Below are positions 17,734-25,700 of a stretch of DNA of 64,000 nt, piece by piece. The translations under genes and the position numbers were made by a program. Source of the stretch: Sphaerimonospora thailandensis. GTDB lineage: Bacteria; Actinomycetota; Actinomycetes; Streptosporangiales; Streptosporangiaceae. The stretch lies in contig NZ_BOOG01000042.1 in NCBI RefSeq assembly GCF_016863115.1, positions 1 through 64,000 on the forward strand, written 5' to 3'. Position 1 is the stretch's first letter, and each line of letters starts with the position of its first letter. Under the pieces are notes generated by a model. It was not told the DNA's origin. It did not search any database and saw nothing but the letters and a program-made list of their open reading frames with translations.

Positions 17734-18507
17734 ATGTCGTCCTACGTCGAGAAGCTGTTCACGCTCAACGGCCGGGTGGCGCTGGTGACCGGCGGCAGCT
17801 CGGGCATCGGGTACGCGATGGCGGAGGCGATCGGTCTGGCCGGGGCGGCCGTGATCCTGGTGGCCCGGCGTGCCGAAGCACTCGCCAAGGCCGTGAAGAC
17901 GCTGGAAAAGCAGGGTGTGCGGGCCGCCGCCATCAGCGCCGACCTCGGCGACCGCGACGCCGTGGCCCGCGTGTGCGCGGAGGCTCCGCGCGTGTTCGGC
18001 GAGATCGACATCCTGGTCAACGACGCGGCCAACAACATCCGCAAGCCCATGGCCGAGCTCACTCCCGACGACTACGACCGGACCATCGCCGTCAACCTGA
18101 CCGCGCCGTTCCTGCTCGGCCGGCACTTCGGGCCGCGCATGGCCGACCGCGGTTGGGGACGCATCATCAACATCGGTTCCCAGCAGTCGATCAGCGCGTT
18201 CGGTGACAGCGGTGTCTACGGCGCCTCCAAGGCCGGCATCTGCGGACTCACCCGCTCCCAGGCGGAGGCGTGGTCTCGGCACGGAGTGACCAGCAACACG
18301 ATCATCCCCGGGTTCGTGCTCACCCCGCTGACCGCACCCGCCCGGGCCGTGCCCGGGCGGGTCGAGGCCCTCGCCGCGCGATCCATGACCGGCCGCAACG
18401 GCATCCCCGCCGACTTCGCCGGCACCGCCGTGTTCCTGGCCGGGGACGCCTGTGCGTACGTCACCGGCCAGACCATCTGCGTGGACGGCGGCTTCAGCGT
18501 CCACTGA
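17734..18507 (+). CDS. SDR-family oxidoreductase (gluconate 5-dehydrogenase-like)
   Basis: 257 residues of the classical short-chain dehydrogenase family. The NAD(P) motif TGGSSGIG is at 19-26, the NDAAN structural motif replaces NNAG, the catalytic Ser is in INIGSQQS, and YGASKAG carries Tyr and Lys. The closest recognised relatives are gluconate 5-dehydrogenase and 2-deoxy-D-gluconate 3-dehydrogenase. There is no Shine-Dalgarno before ATG 17734, while TAACTG/TAAGTT lies about 12-20 bases upstream, so the transcript may be leaderless. Confidence 0.85.
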   Translation: MSSYVEKLFTLNGRVALVTGGSSGIGYAMAEAIGLAGAAVILVARRAEALAKAVKTLEKQGVRAAAISADLGDRDAVARVCAEAPRVFGEIDILVNDAANNIRKPMAELTPDDYDRTIAVNLTAPFLLGRHFGPRMADRGWGRIINIGSQQSISAFGDSGVYGASKAGICGLTRSQAEAWSRHGVTSNTIIPGFVLTPLTAPARAVPGRVEALAARSMTGRNGIPADFAGTAVFLAGDACAYVTGQTICVDGGFSVH

Positions 18508-18522
18508 GGCAACCGTTCACGC

Positions 18523-19002
18523 TCATTTGCGGTGGAGCACGCGGTGGCCGGCGCCCTCGTGCCACATCTCGATCACCAGGTGTTCCCCCGCCTCGTCCAC
18601 GCCGGTGACCACCACCTCGCGCACGTCAACCCGGAAGAGGTGGAAGTCCTGCCCGCCCGGAGCATCGGTTCCCTCTTTGACCTCCGGGTCGGTGACCTCG
18701 ACCGCCCGGCCGGCGAGCTTCGCGTCGCCGATCCACCTGCCCGGACTCGCCTCGTCGGGCTCCTCCGATGCGCTGTGGATCGCCAGCCTGGGGTCACGGC
18801 GCAGGTCGAGCGCCTTCATCGCGCCCGGCATCGAGCCCAGCCAGACCTCGCCGTCCTTGAACTCGACCTCGGTGCCGCTGATCCTCGGGGAGCCGTCCTT
18901 GCGGAGCGTCGCCATGGTCTTGTGCTTGGTCCTCCCCATGATCGCCAGCACGCGGGCGGCCAACTCGGGGATCTCCTTCTCGATGTCCTGCCACGTCGCC
19001 AT
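18523..19002 (-). CDS. Pyridoxamine 5'-phosphate oxidase-family protein
   Basis: 159 residues of the split beta-barrel flavin-binding fold (PPOX/F420-dependent oxidoreductase-like). Conserved pieces are KTMATLRKDGSPRISGTEVEF and ALDLRRDPRLAIHS. It binds FMN or F420 in known members; the exact substrate cannot be told. ATG at 19002 has AGG nine bases upstream; an ATG three codons earlier is an alternative. A 43-base gap separates it from the upstream NUDIX gene on the same strand. Confidence 0.8.
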   Translation of the reverse strand: MATWQDIEKEIPELAARVLAIMGRTKHKTMATLRKDGSPRISGTEVEFKDGEVWLGSMPGAMKALDLRRDPRLAIHSASEEPDEASPGRWIGDAKLAGRAVEVTDPEVKEGTDAPGGQDFHLFRVDVREVVVTGVDEAGEHLVIEMWHEGAGHRVLHRK

Positions 19003-19045
19003 GACGGGCATCCTGCCGTCCGCCACCGACATTTCCGGGAAGGCA

Positions 19046-19495
19046 CTACACCGCTGAGGCGCCGAAGAGTTCGAGGGTCGCGGGAAGTTGGGAGTGCAGC
19101 GGATGCGGCAGCGCGTCCAGCGTGAACCAGGCGAGTTCGTCGAGCTTGTGCGGCTCCCCGAGCTCGACCGCGGCGGGATCCACCCTGACCGCGAAGACCA
19201 CCGCGACCCAGTGGGAGGGCGGATCCCGCCGGACCACGTTGCGCACACCGATCTGGTGAAGCTCCAGCACGTCGGCTGAGTACTCCTCGCGGACCTCGCG
19301 GGCGACCGCCGCCTCGAACGTCTCGCCGAACTCCAGCGCGCCCGCCCCGCTGTCCCAGCTCCCCGGCTCGTCGCGTGCCCCTGCCCCGCGACGAGCCAGC
19401 AGGACCCGTCCCTGACCGTCATGGCAGACGAACACGCAGGAAACCCTGGGCACTGGTGATGGTTTGTCTGTTGTTTGAGTAGTTATGTTCTGCAT
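19046..19495 (-). CDS. NUDIX hydrolase
   Basis: About 149 residues. The Nudix box is complete: G-x5-E in GALEFGE, then the REVREEYS helix (REUxEE pattern). Such enzymes hydrolyse nucleoside diphosphates linked to another group; the substrate here is unknown. ATG at 19495 follows AAAGG by 10 bases. A second possible start at 19525 overlaps the stop of the upstream alpha/beta hydrolase (TAATG) and would couple translation, adding ten residues without family similarity. Confidence 0.85.
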   Translation of the reverse strand: MQNITTQTTDKPSPVPRVSCVFVCHDGQGRVLLARRGAGARDEPGSWDSGAGALEFGETFEAAVAREVREEYSADVLELHQIGVRNVVRRDPPSHWVAVVFAVRVDPAAVELGEPHKLDELAWFTLDALPHPLHSQLPATLELFGASAV

Positions 19496-19524
19496 AAACC
19501 GCCAACCTTTACAAAGTAGACTCA

Positions 19525-20277
19525 TTAGAGGAGCTTGAGCAGCAGGGAGGTGACCTCGTCGGGACGCTCCAGGTTCGGCAGATGGCCGGCCCAGTCCAGC
19601 TCGACCAAGGTCGCGTCCGCCATGCTGCCCGCGATGTGCCGGGCGCTCTCTCGGAAGTACGGAAGGTCGCGCCCGCCGGCGACGACGAGGGCGGGTGCGC
19701 CGAGCAGCGACAGGTCGATGCGGCCGCGACGCCGTTCGGGCAGGGGGTCGGCCGCGAGCTGCGTCTCGAACGCGTGGCGCTGCATCTCGGCCAGTTGCTT
19801 GCGTGTCTCGTCGTCCGCCTCCGGGCCGAGCCAGGTCCGTACGTTCAGCTCGACCGCTCCCCCGATGTCGCCCGCCTCGATCAGGCGGTCCTCCTCCGCG
19901 TCGAACGCCTCCAGGTCGGGTGTCGGGGGCAGGTCGCAGCCCGCGTTGAACAGCACAAGCCGGGACACCAGATCGGGGTGCTCGGTCGCCAGCTCCAGCG
20001 CCACCCGGCCGCCGTAGGAGGATCCGACCAGCGTGACCCCGGTCAGGTCCAGCGTGGCCAGCACGGCCGCGACGTCCCCGGCGTCGGAGTAGGGACCGTC
20101 CGCCCGGCACGGCGTACGCCCGTGGCCGCGGAAGTCCATCCGCACCACGTGGAACGCGCCGGTCAGCGCCGCCCACTGCGGGTCCCACATCCGGGCGTCG
20201 GCGACACTGGAGTGCAGCAGCACCACCGGGTCGCCCGCTCCCCCATGCTGATACCAGAGCTCATGCGAGGTCGTCAT
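19525..20277 (-). CDS. Alpha/beta hydrolase
   Basis: 250 residues. Nucleophile elbow GSSYGG, acid in VVAGGRDLPYF, and catalytic His in DWAGHLPNLERP form the triad; the HSS near the N-terminus gives the oxyanion hole. It belongs to the general esterase/lactonase group related to 3-oxoadipate enol-lactonase (PcaD). Its ATG overlaps the TGA of the upstream LysE-like gene (ATGA), so the two formed one translational unit before that gene was disrupted. Confidence 0.87.
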   Translation of the reverse strand: MTTSHELWYQHGGAGDPVVLLHSSVADARMWDPQWAALTGAFHVVRMDFRGHGRTPCRADGPYSDAGDVAAVLATLDLTGVTLVGSSYGGRVALELATEHPDLVSRLVLFNAGCDLPPTPDLEAFDAEEDRLIEAGDIGGAVELNVRTWLGPEADDETRKQLAEMQRHAFETQLAADPLPERRRGRIDLSLLGAPALVVAGGRDLPYFRESARHIAGSMADATLVELDWAGHLPNLERPDEVTSLLLKLL

Positions 20278-20931
20278 CGTGCCTCCAAGGCGACGCGCAC
20301 GCCGAGACCGATCAGCACCATCCCCGACACCTGCTCAATGCGGCGCCGTACGGCTGGCCGGCTGAAGACGGCCCCGACCCGGCCCACGAACCAGATCACG
20401 GCGAGGTACCACACCGTGTCGACCACGACCCAGATCACCGCCAGCAGCGTCAGCGTCGCCGGGACGTCCGCCCCGGCCGGGACGAACTGCGGGAGGAAGG
20501 ACATGGCGAACACGGCGGCCTTCGGGTTGGCGCCGCAGGTCGCCAACCCCAGGACATACGAGCGCCGCCAGCCCCGCGCCGCCTCCGGCTCCTGCTGGCC
20601 CGGTCCGGCGTCTCGTACGGCACGGGCGCGCCGCGCCTTCCGCAGCGGGTGGGCCTGCCACAGCGACTGGACACCCATCACGACCAAGAGGACGGCGCCG
20701 ACCGCTTTCATCACCGCGTACGCCACCTCCGAGGCCAGCACCAGCGCCGACAATCCGAAATCCGAAAACGGCCGCCATCGCCCACAGGAAGATGCCGGTC
20801 TCGTTGCCGAGGGTCGCGGCGACGCCGGAGGCGCGGCCCGCCCGGATCGTCTGACGCAGGATCACGGCTGTGCTGACACCGGGGACCATCGCGAGCAGGA
20901 CGCAGGCACCTGCGAAGGCCAAAAGGAACAC
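20274..20931 (-). pseudogene. LysE/RhtB-family exporter gene broken by a 7-bp tandem duplication
   Basis: Two frames together encode a full LysE/RhtB amino-acid exporter of about 215 residues. The N-terminal part (VFLLAFAGACVLLAMVPG ... NETGIFLWAMAAVFG) is in one frame, and LSALVLASEVAYAVMKAVG to the C-terminus is in another. The junction contains TTTCGGA twice in tandem (minus strand; plus 20754-20767). Removing one copy restores a continuous AAVFG-LSALVLA reading. GTG at 20931 is the probable start. As written the gene cannot make a full exporter. It could be a true mutation, a slippage-switchable repeat, or a sequencing error. Confidence 0.85.
20754..20767. repeat. Heptanucleotide tandem repeat TCCGAAA x2 (frameshift site)
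   Basis: Two adjacent perfect copies of TCCGAAA coincide exactly with the frame change in the LysE-like gene. A single copy gives an intact gene. Confidence 0.85.
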
Positions 20932-20998
20932 CCGCTCAGCCTGTCGATCTCGGTACCGGCGGCGCAACCGGTTTAACGGGTGGCCGTACGGCCGCCGG

Positions 20999-22225
20999 TC
21001 ACGCCTCGCCGGGGCCGGTGACGATCAGCCGGTCGGTGGAGTTGTACGACGGCAGCATGGTTTGCGGACTGATCACCTTGCCCTCGATCGGAACGGATGA
21101 GGCGCCCACCCGGACGATCCGGGTGGTTCCGGGGATGAGCGTGGCATCTCCGGAGACCGTCCCGGTGAAATCCCCGAACGTCCGCCCGGCGGGGAGCTCT
21201 GGTGGTGCGGTCCCGGTCCACTTTCCGCCGCGGTGGTGCCACATCGGGCGGGACAGACCGTAGTCGAACCAGGCGCCTCCCCGGCCGTCGGGGATGATGC
21301 GCTCCAGCAGTGAGCGGTCTGGTTCTGTGAGCTTGCGCCACTTGCCCGCGTGCCGGTACAGCACGCCCCTGAACGACCCGTCGGTGACGTCATCGCAGGT
21401 CAGCCAGAGATCACCGCCCTTGCCGACGACGATGCCGGTGACGTTGAGGGCCTTGTAGTGGCGCGGCATGGCACGTTCGGGGACGGGCACCCGCTTGAGC
21501 GACCGGCCGTCCCAGCGCAGCACGGCGGGGACGCCACCGGTTGTGTCGTCGTAAACGGCTTTGCCGGAGTCGTACCGGCCGACCACCCACACGTCGTTCT
21601 TCCCGCGTGCGACGATCGTGGATATTTCCAGGTTCTTCGGAGTGGGCACAGTACGCCACCGGGTGCCGGTGTATCGGAGCAGCCCGTCGCGGGTCCTGCC
21701 GTTGGAGGTTCGGGTCGTCGTGGCCAGCCAGGCGCCGCCATCCCCTGTGGCGGCCATCGACTTGAGCGCGGAGCCGGAACCGGAACCGGAACCGGCGTGC
21801 ATGGTCGTCCAGCGCCTTCCATCCCAGCGCACCGCGCGGAACGACGGCTTACGCGGGTTCGACCCGTGCCTGGTGATGGCCCACACGTTGCCCGGACCCG
21901 ATGCCGACAACTCCAGGATGCCCCCGGGCGGCCCGGCGACCCGCCGCCATGCCGTGCCGTCGAAGTGTTCGAGGATCTGGGTGGCGGTGCCGCGGAGGAC
22001 CTTCGGGGGCGTGGTCATGGCCGCGTCCTGTGCCCCGACCGCCCAGATGTCCGATGGACCCGCGGCGGCCACGACGTGGAAGACGTCATAGCCGTCGTGT
22101 GGGGACAGCTCGGCATATGACCAGGTCGACGGGGACTGCCGGGCCGGCGCGGCCGAGGCCGGCGCAGCGACCGCCATCCCTAACACGGCCGCCAGCAGCA
22201 GCGTGGCGCCTTTCCTTGGCAGCAT
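20999..22225 (-). CDS. Secreted WG-rich beta-propeller-like protein of unknown function
   Basis: 408 residues with a Sec signal peptide (MLPRKGATLLLAAVLGMAVA, AxA cleavage around APASAAPA). The mature part has recurring segments ending in W-G or W-D (SDIWAVG, GNVWAITRHG, GGAWLATTT, NDVWVVGRYD, GDLWLTC, GGAWFDYG) alternating with 'RWDG-R-W' repeats, which suggests a 5-7 bladed propeller. A SGSGSGS stretch comes from a short GGTTCC repeat. A relative with the same repeat pattern is encoded at 37296-38531. GGAG before ATG 22225 supports the start. Confidence 0.75.
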   Translation of the reverse strand: MLPRKGATLLLAAVLGMAVAAPASAAPARQSPSTWSYAELSPHDGYDVFHVVAAAGPSDIWAVGAQDAAMTTPPKVLRGTATQILEHFDGTAWRRVAGPPGGILELSASGPGNVWAITRHGSNPRKPSFRAVRWDGRRWTTMHAGSGSGSGSALKSMAATGDGGAWLATTTRTSNGRTRDGLLRYTGTRWRTVPTPKNLEISTIVARGKNDVWVVGRYDSGKAVYDDTTGGVPAVLRWDGRSLKRVPVPERAMPRHYKALNVTGIVVGKGGDLWLTCDDVTDGSFRGVLYRHAGKWRKLTEPDRSLLERIIPDGRGGAWFDYGLSRPMWHHRGGKWTGTAPPELPAGRTFGDFTGTVSGDATLIPGTTRIVRVGASSVPIEGKVISPQTMLPSYNSTDRLIVTGPGEA

Positions 22226-22337
22226 GCTTCACTCCGGTCTCGTACGGCAGGCAGAAAGGATCATCGTAGCCAGCGCCATCCGCCGGACAGGTCGCTTATG
22301 TCTGCCAAGACGCCGCAGGTCGTGCCGAGGAGCACCC

Positions 22338-23303
22338 CTACCCGTACAGGCGGGACAGCTCGCTGATCGTGTCGGCCATGAGCGTGCGCAACTCGGCGGG
22401 CTCCACGACCTCGACCGAGGCCCCCAGGCGCAGCAGTTGCCAGCGCGCGTGGTTGAGCGATTCGACGGGCAGCGTCACGCGGGTCCAGCCGTCGGGGTCG
22501 GTGAGGCCGCCGGCCAGGGCCTTGTCGACGACGTCGCGGCCGAGCGTGTAGCGCAGCAGGTCCTCGATGCCGGGCTGGAGCCGTACGACCGCGTGGCCGG
22601 TGTACATGCGTGCGGCGAAGTCGGCGGCGAACCGTCTCCAGAACCCGGCGAGGTCGAAGTCCGGCGGCCGTTCGAAGCACTCGTCGAGGACCTCGGCCTC
22701 GAGGATCCGGCTGACGCGGTAGGTGCGGACGCTGCCGGAGCAGGCCGCCGCCAGATACCACGCGCCGCCCTTGAGGATCAGGCCATAGGGGTGCAGCGTC
22801 CGCTCCACCTCGGCCGGTCCCCATCTGCGGTAGCGCATCCGTACGACCCGGTCGTCCCAGACCGCCTCGGCGATGTCCGTCAGGAAGGGCGCCTCGTCGT
22901 TGCCCTGGTACCAGCCCGGGACGTCGAAATGGAACCGCTCGCGCATCCTGGCCGCCTGGGAGCGCGGCTCCGGCGGCAGCGCCGCCAGCAGCTTCAGCTC
23001 GGCCGCCGCGGCGAGATCGGCCAGGCCCAGCTCCGCGGCGGGGCCGGGCAGCCCGGCCAGGAACAGCGAGGACGCCTCGGCGGGGGTCAGGCCGTTCAGC
23101 CGGGTGCGGTACCCGTCGAGCAGCCGATATCCGCCGAGTGGTCCGCGTTCGGCGTACACCGGCACCCCGGCCGCCGACAGTTCCTCCACGTCGCGGTAGA
23201 CAGTGCGTACGGAGACCTCCAGCTCGGCGGCGATCTGCGTGGCCGTCATGTCGCCGCGGGTCTGCAGCAGAAGCAGCAGGGACAGTAACCGGCTCGCGCG
23301 CAC
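22338..23303 (-). CDS. WYL-domain (YafY-type) transcriptional regulator
   Basis: About 321 residues. An N-terminal DeoR-like helix-turn-helix (MTATQIAAELEVSVRTVYRDV) is followed by the WYL region (LHPYGLILKGGAWYLAAACSG, then RTYRVSRILEAEVLDECFER) and a C-terminal WCX domain. Such regulators sense nucleic-acid fragments or small ligands. GTG at 23303 (VRASRLLSLLLLLQTRG) matches the usual N-terminus. It is divergent from the DeoR-MFS pair, and the 72-base gap is AT-rich. Confidence 0.88.
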   Translation of the reverse strand: MRASRLLSLLLLLQTRGDMTATQIAAELEVSVRTVYRDVEELSAAGVPVYAERGPLGGYRLLDGYRTRLNGLTPAEASSLFLAGLPGPAAELGLADLAAAAELKLLAALPPEPRSQAARMRERFHFDVPGWYQGNDEAPFLTDIAEAVWDDRVVRMRYRRWGPAEVERTLHPYGLILKGGAWYLAAACSGSVRTYRVSRILEAEVLDECFERPPDFDLAGFWRRFAADFAARMYTGHAVVRLQPGIEDLLRYTLGRDVVDKALAGGLTDPDGWTRVTLPVESLNHARWQLLRLGASVEVVEPAELRTLMADTISELSRLYG

Positions 23304-23375
23304 GCGATCCAGTCTGCCAGGTTTACGATGTAGATTTTGTTGCCTATAGCACATGTCATATGTTCGAATGCACAC

Positions 23376-24155
23376 ATGGAAAGTTCCGATCGCATTCGCG
23401 CGATCATGAACGCGTTACGCACGTCCGACAGCGTGTCGGTGACCCACCTGGCCGCCGAGCACGGCGTCTCCGAGATGACGATCCGCCGGGACCTGGACGA
23501 GCTCGCCCAGCAGGGCGTGGTGCGGCGCGTGCGCGGCGGCGCGCTGAGCCTGCTGCTGCGCGGTGAGGAACCGCCGTTCGGGGTCAGGGAGCGCGAGGCC
23601 GTCGAGGCCAAACGCCTGATCGGCGCGGAGGTCGCGAGCCTGCTCGCCGATGGTGAGGCCGTGCTGCTGGACGGCGGCACCACCACGCTCGAGGTCGCCC
23701 GGGCCGTGCGCGACCGGCGCCTCACCGTGCTGCCGCTGGCGATGCAGGCGGCGCAGGAACTGGCCGGCGCACCCCGCATCCGCCTCGTGCTGCCCGGAGG
23801 CGAGGTGCGGCCCGGCGAGATGAACTTCGTGGGGCCGCTCACCGAGACCTCGATCAGGGCGCTGCGCTTCGACACCGCGGTGATCGGCTGCTGCGGGCTG
23901 TCGGCCGAGCACGGGCTCACCGCGCACGATCTGCCCGAGGTCGCCGTCAAGCAGGCCGCGATCGCCTCGGCCCGGCGCGTGGTGATCGCCTGCGACTCCG
24001 GCAAGTTCGGCCGCACCGCCTTCGGCGCGGTATGCCCGTTGGACCGGCTGGACGTGGTGGTGACCGACGAGGCGATCCCCCGCGACCAGCACGACGCGCT
24101 CACCGCCGCCGGCGTCACCGTACGCGCCGTCGCCGTCCGGGCCGCCACCTCGTGA
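23376..24155 (+). CDS. DeoR-family transcriptional repressor
   Basis: 259 residues. The N-terminal helix-turn-helix VTHLAAEHGVSEMTIRRDLDELAQQGVVRRVRGG is the DeoR signature. The C-terminal DeoRC sensor domain has LLDGGTTTLEVARAV and ACDSGKFGRTAF, which bind a sugar phosphate in the family. It is translationally coupled to the MFS gene that follows (GTGA overlap), so it probably controls uptake of the sugar carried by that transporter. ATG at 23376 is chosen because the family N-terminus starts there. Confidence 0.9.
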   Translation: MESSDRIRAIMNALRTSDSVSVTHLAAEHGVSEMTIRRDLDELAQQGVVRRVRGGALSLLLRGEEPPFGVREREAVEAKRLIGAEVASLLADGEAVLLDGGTTTLEVARAVRDRRLTVLPLAMQAAQELAGAPRIRLVLPGGEVRPGEMNFVGPLTETSIRALRFDTAVIGCCGLSAEHGLTAHDLPEVAVKQAAIASARRVVIACDSGKFGRTAFGAVCPLDRLDVVVTDEAIPRDQHDALTAAGVTVRAVAVRAATS

Positions 24156-25348
24156 ACGTCACGCTCGCGCCGTCCGCGCTGCTGCGCGCCCGCGTCGCCG
24201 TCTACGGGCTGTTCCTGCTGTCCGGGGCGGCCATGGGCGCCTGGACCGCCCGCATTCCGGCCATCAAGTCGGGCCTTCGGCTGAGCAACGGCGAGCTGAG
24301 CCTGGGGCTGCTCGCGATCGCCGCCGGCGCCATCACCGGCATGCAGCTCGTCGGCCGCCTGGTGGACCGGTACGGCAGCCGCGGCGTCGCGGTCCCGCTG
24401 GCCCTCGTCATGGGGGTCGTGCTGGTGTTCCCCGCCTACGCCCCCAACCTGGCGGCACTCGCTCTGGCGCTGTTCGCGTTCGGCGCGGTCTACGGCACCC
24501 TCGATGTCGCGATGAACGCCAACGCGGTCGTCGTCGAGCGTGCGTACGGCAGGCCGCTCATGTCGTCCTTCCACGCGGTGTTCAGCGTGGGCGGGTTCGC
24601 CGGCGCGTCGGCGGGTGGCCTGTTCGCCCATTACGAGGTGAGCCCGGGGATGACGTTCGCCGCGGTCGGAGCCGTGATCCTGGCCGTCGCGCTGCTCTGC
24701 GCCGGCTGGGCCGTACGGGACGAGCCGGACCGGCGGCCCGCCGCATCCGGGACAGGGAAACGGCCGAAGCGGCCGCCCATCGGCAGGGGTGTGCTGTTGC
24801 TGGGCGTCCTCGGTTTCTGCTGCATGATCGGCGAGGGTGCGGCCGCCGACTGGAGCTCGGTCTACCTGCGCGACAACCTCGGCTCCTCCCCCGGCTTCGC
24901 GGCCGCCGCATACGCCACCTTCTCGATCACGATGACCGCGGGACGCTTCGCCGGAGACGGGCTGGTCGCCCGGCTGGGCCCGGTCGCGCTCGTCCGCGGC
25001 TGCGGGGTCCTGGCCGGGGCGGGGCTCGGGATCTCACTCCTGATCGACCACCCGGTGGCCGGGGTGATCGGTTTCGGCCTGTTCGGGGCGGGGTTGTCGT
25101 GCATCGTCCCCCAGGTGTTCTCGGCGGCGGGCCATCGCGATCCCGCCCAGGCGGGACGGGCCCTGGCCGCCGTCGCCAGCCTCGGTTACGCCGGATTCCT
25201 CACCGGGCCCGTCCTGATCGGGGCCCTGGCCGAGCTGGTCGGTCTTCCCCGCGCCCTGTTCGCGCCGGCCGTGCTGGCGCTGTTCGTCGCTTTCGCGGCG
25301 ACGTCGCTGCGGCCCCGGACACCCCTCGCCGCGAACCGGCCGACGTAG
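24152..25348 (+). CDS. MFS transporter, YbjJ/sugar-type
   Basis: 398 residues, 12 TM helices. The segment GTLDVAMNANAVVVERAYGRPLMSSFHAVFSVGGFAG is characteristic of the YbjJ-like group, and RLVDRYGSRG is the loop 2-3 MFS motif. GTG at 24152 overlaps the DeoR stop by four bases. The operon partner suggests a sugar or sugar-derivative substrate; direction of transport is not certain. Confidence 0.87.
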   Translation: MNVTLAPSALLRARVAVYGLFLLSGAAMGAWTARIPAIKSGLRLSNGELSLGLLAIAAGAITGMQLVGRLVDRYGSRGVAVPLALVMGVVLVFPAYAPNLAALALALFAFGAVYGTLDVAMNANAVVVERAYGRPLMSSFHAVFSVGGFAGASAGGLFAHYEVSPGMTFAAVGAVILAVALLCAGWAVRDEPDRRPAASGTGKRPKRPPIGRGVLLLGVLGFCCMIGEGAAADWSSVYLRDNLGSSPGFAAAAYATFSITMTAGRFAGDGLVARLGPVALVRGCGVLAGAGLGISLLIDHPVAGVIGFGLFGAGLSCIVPQVFSAAGHRDPAQAGRALAAVASLGYAGFLTGPVLIGALAELVGLPRALFAPAVLALFVAFAATSLRPRTPLAANRPT

Positions 25349-25451
25349 CGACGACCGGGCCCGCTTCTCATCCGCGAGGGACCCACGGGATGGGGCGGCG
25401 ACCGCATGGACAGCGGTCGCGCGACCTGCCGTCCCCGAGTCGACATGCCCA

Positions 25452-25481
25452 TTGACACGAACTATCTCCGAGTTTTACCTT
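25452..25481 (+). promoter_or_regulatory. Promoter of the putative RiPP operon
   Basis: A perfect -35 hexamer TTGACA (25452-25457) is followed after 18 bases by TACCTT (25476-25481). The 182-base gap before the precursor gene is markedly AT-rich compared with its surroundings. A strong ribosome binding site GGAGGT at 25518-25523 stands 7 bases before the ATG at 25531. Confidence 0.6.
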
Positions 25482-25530
25482 CTATTCGGATAAATCCCCG
25501 ACCGGCTCTTCAAATACGGAGGTCACCGCC

Positions 25531-25638
25531 ATGTCTGCTGCGGAAACGAGCAAGTCAGAGACTCCTCTGGTGGCGTTCGAAGAACTCGGCGAGGACGAGT
25601 ACTCGGCGCCGCAGACCTGCCTGAAGCCGGCCTTCTAG
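25531..25638 (+). CDS. Putative RiPP precursor peptide, 35 residues
   Basis: A short gene with an excellent ribosome binding site (GGAGGT, 7-base spacing). It begins MSAAETSKSE, has an acidic middle FEELGEDEY, and ends SAPQTCLKPAF before TAG. The acidic, leader-like N-terminal two-thirds and the short tail with a single Cys look like a ribosomally made, post-translationally modified peptide. The next gene, 62 bases downstream, encodes a SagB-type peptide dehydrogenase, followed by a PLP enzyme and an MFS exporter. It is not a lanthipeptide, lasso, mycofactocin or PqqA precursor that I recognise. It is too short to trust from coding statistics alone; the assignment rests on RBS and context. 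Confidence 0.72.
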   Translation: MSAAETSKSETPLVAFEELGEDEYSAPQTCLKPAF

Positions 25639-25700
25639 GGAATGTCGGGGAACCCTTCCACGCGATGTGGAAATCGTGTGCGGGAGGGCGTTTCTCCACG

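Noticed and set aside
25531-25638. Mycofactocin, PqqA, lanthipeptide or lasso precursor
   Set aside because: The tail does not match those precursors and none of their defining enzymes (radical SAM, PqqD, LanB/LanM, lasso cyclase) is encoded nearby.
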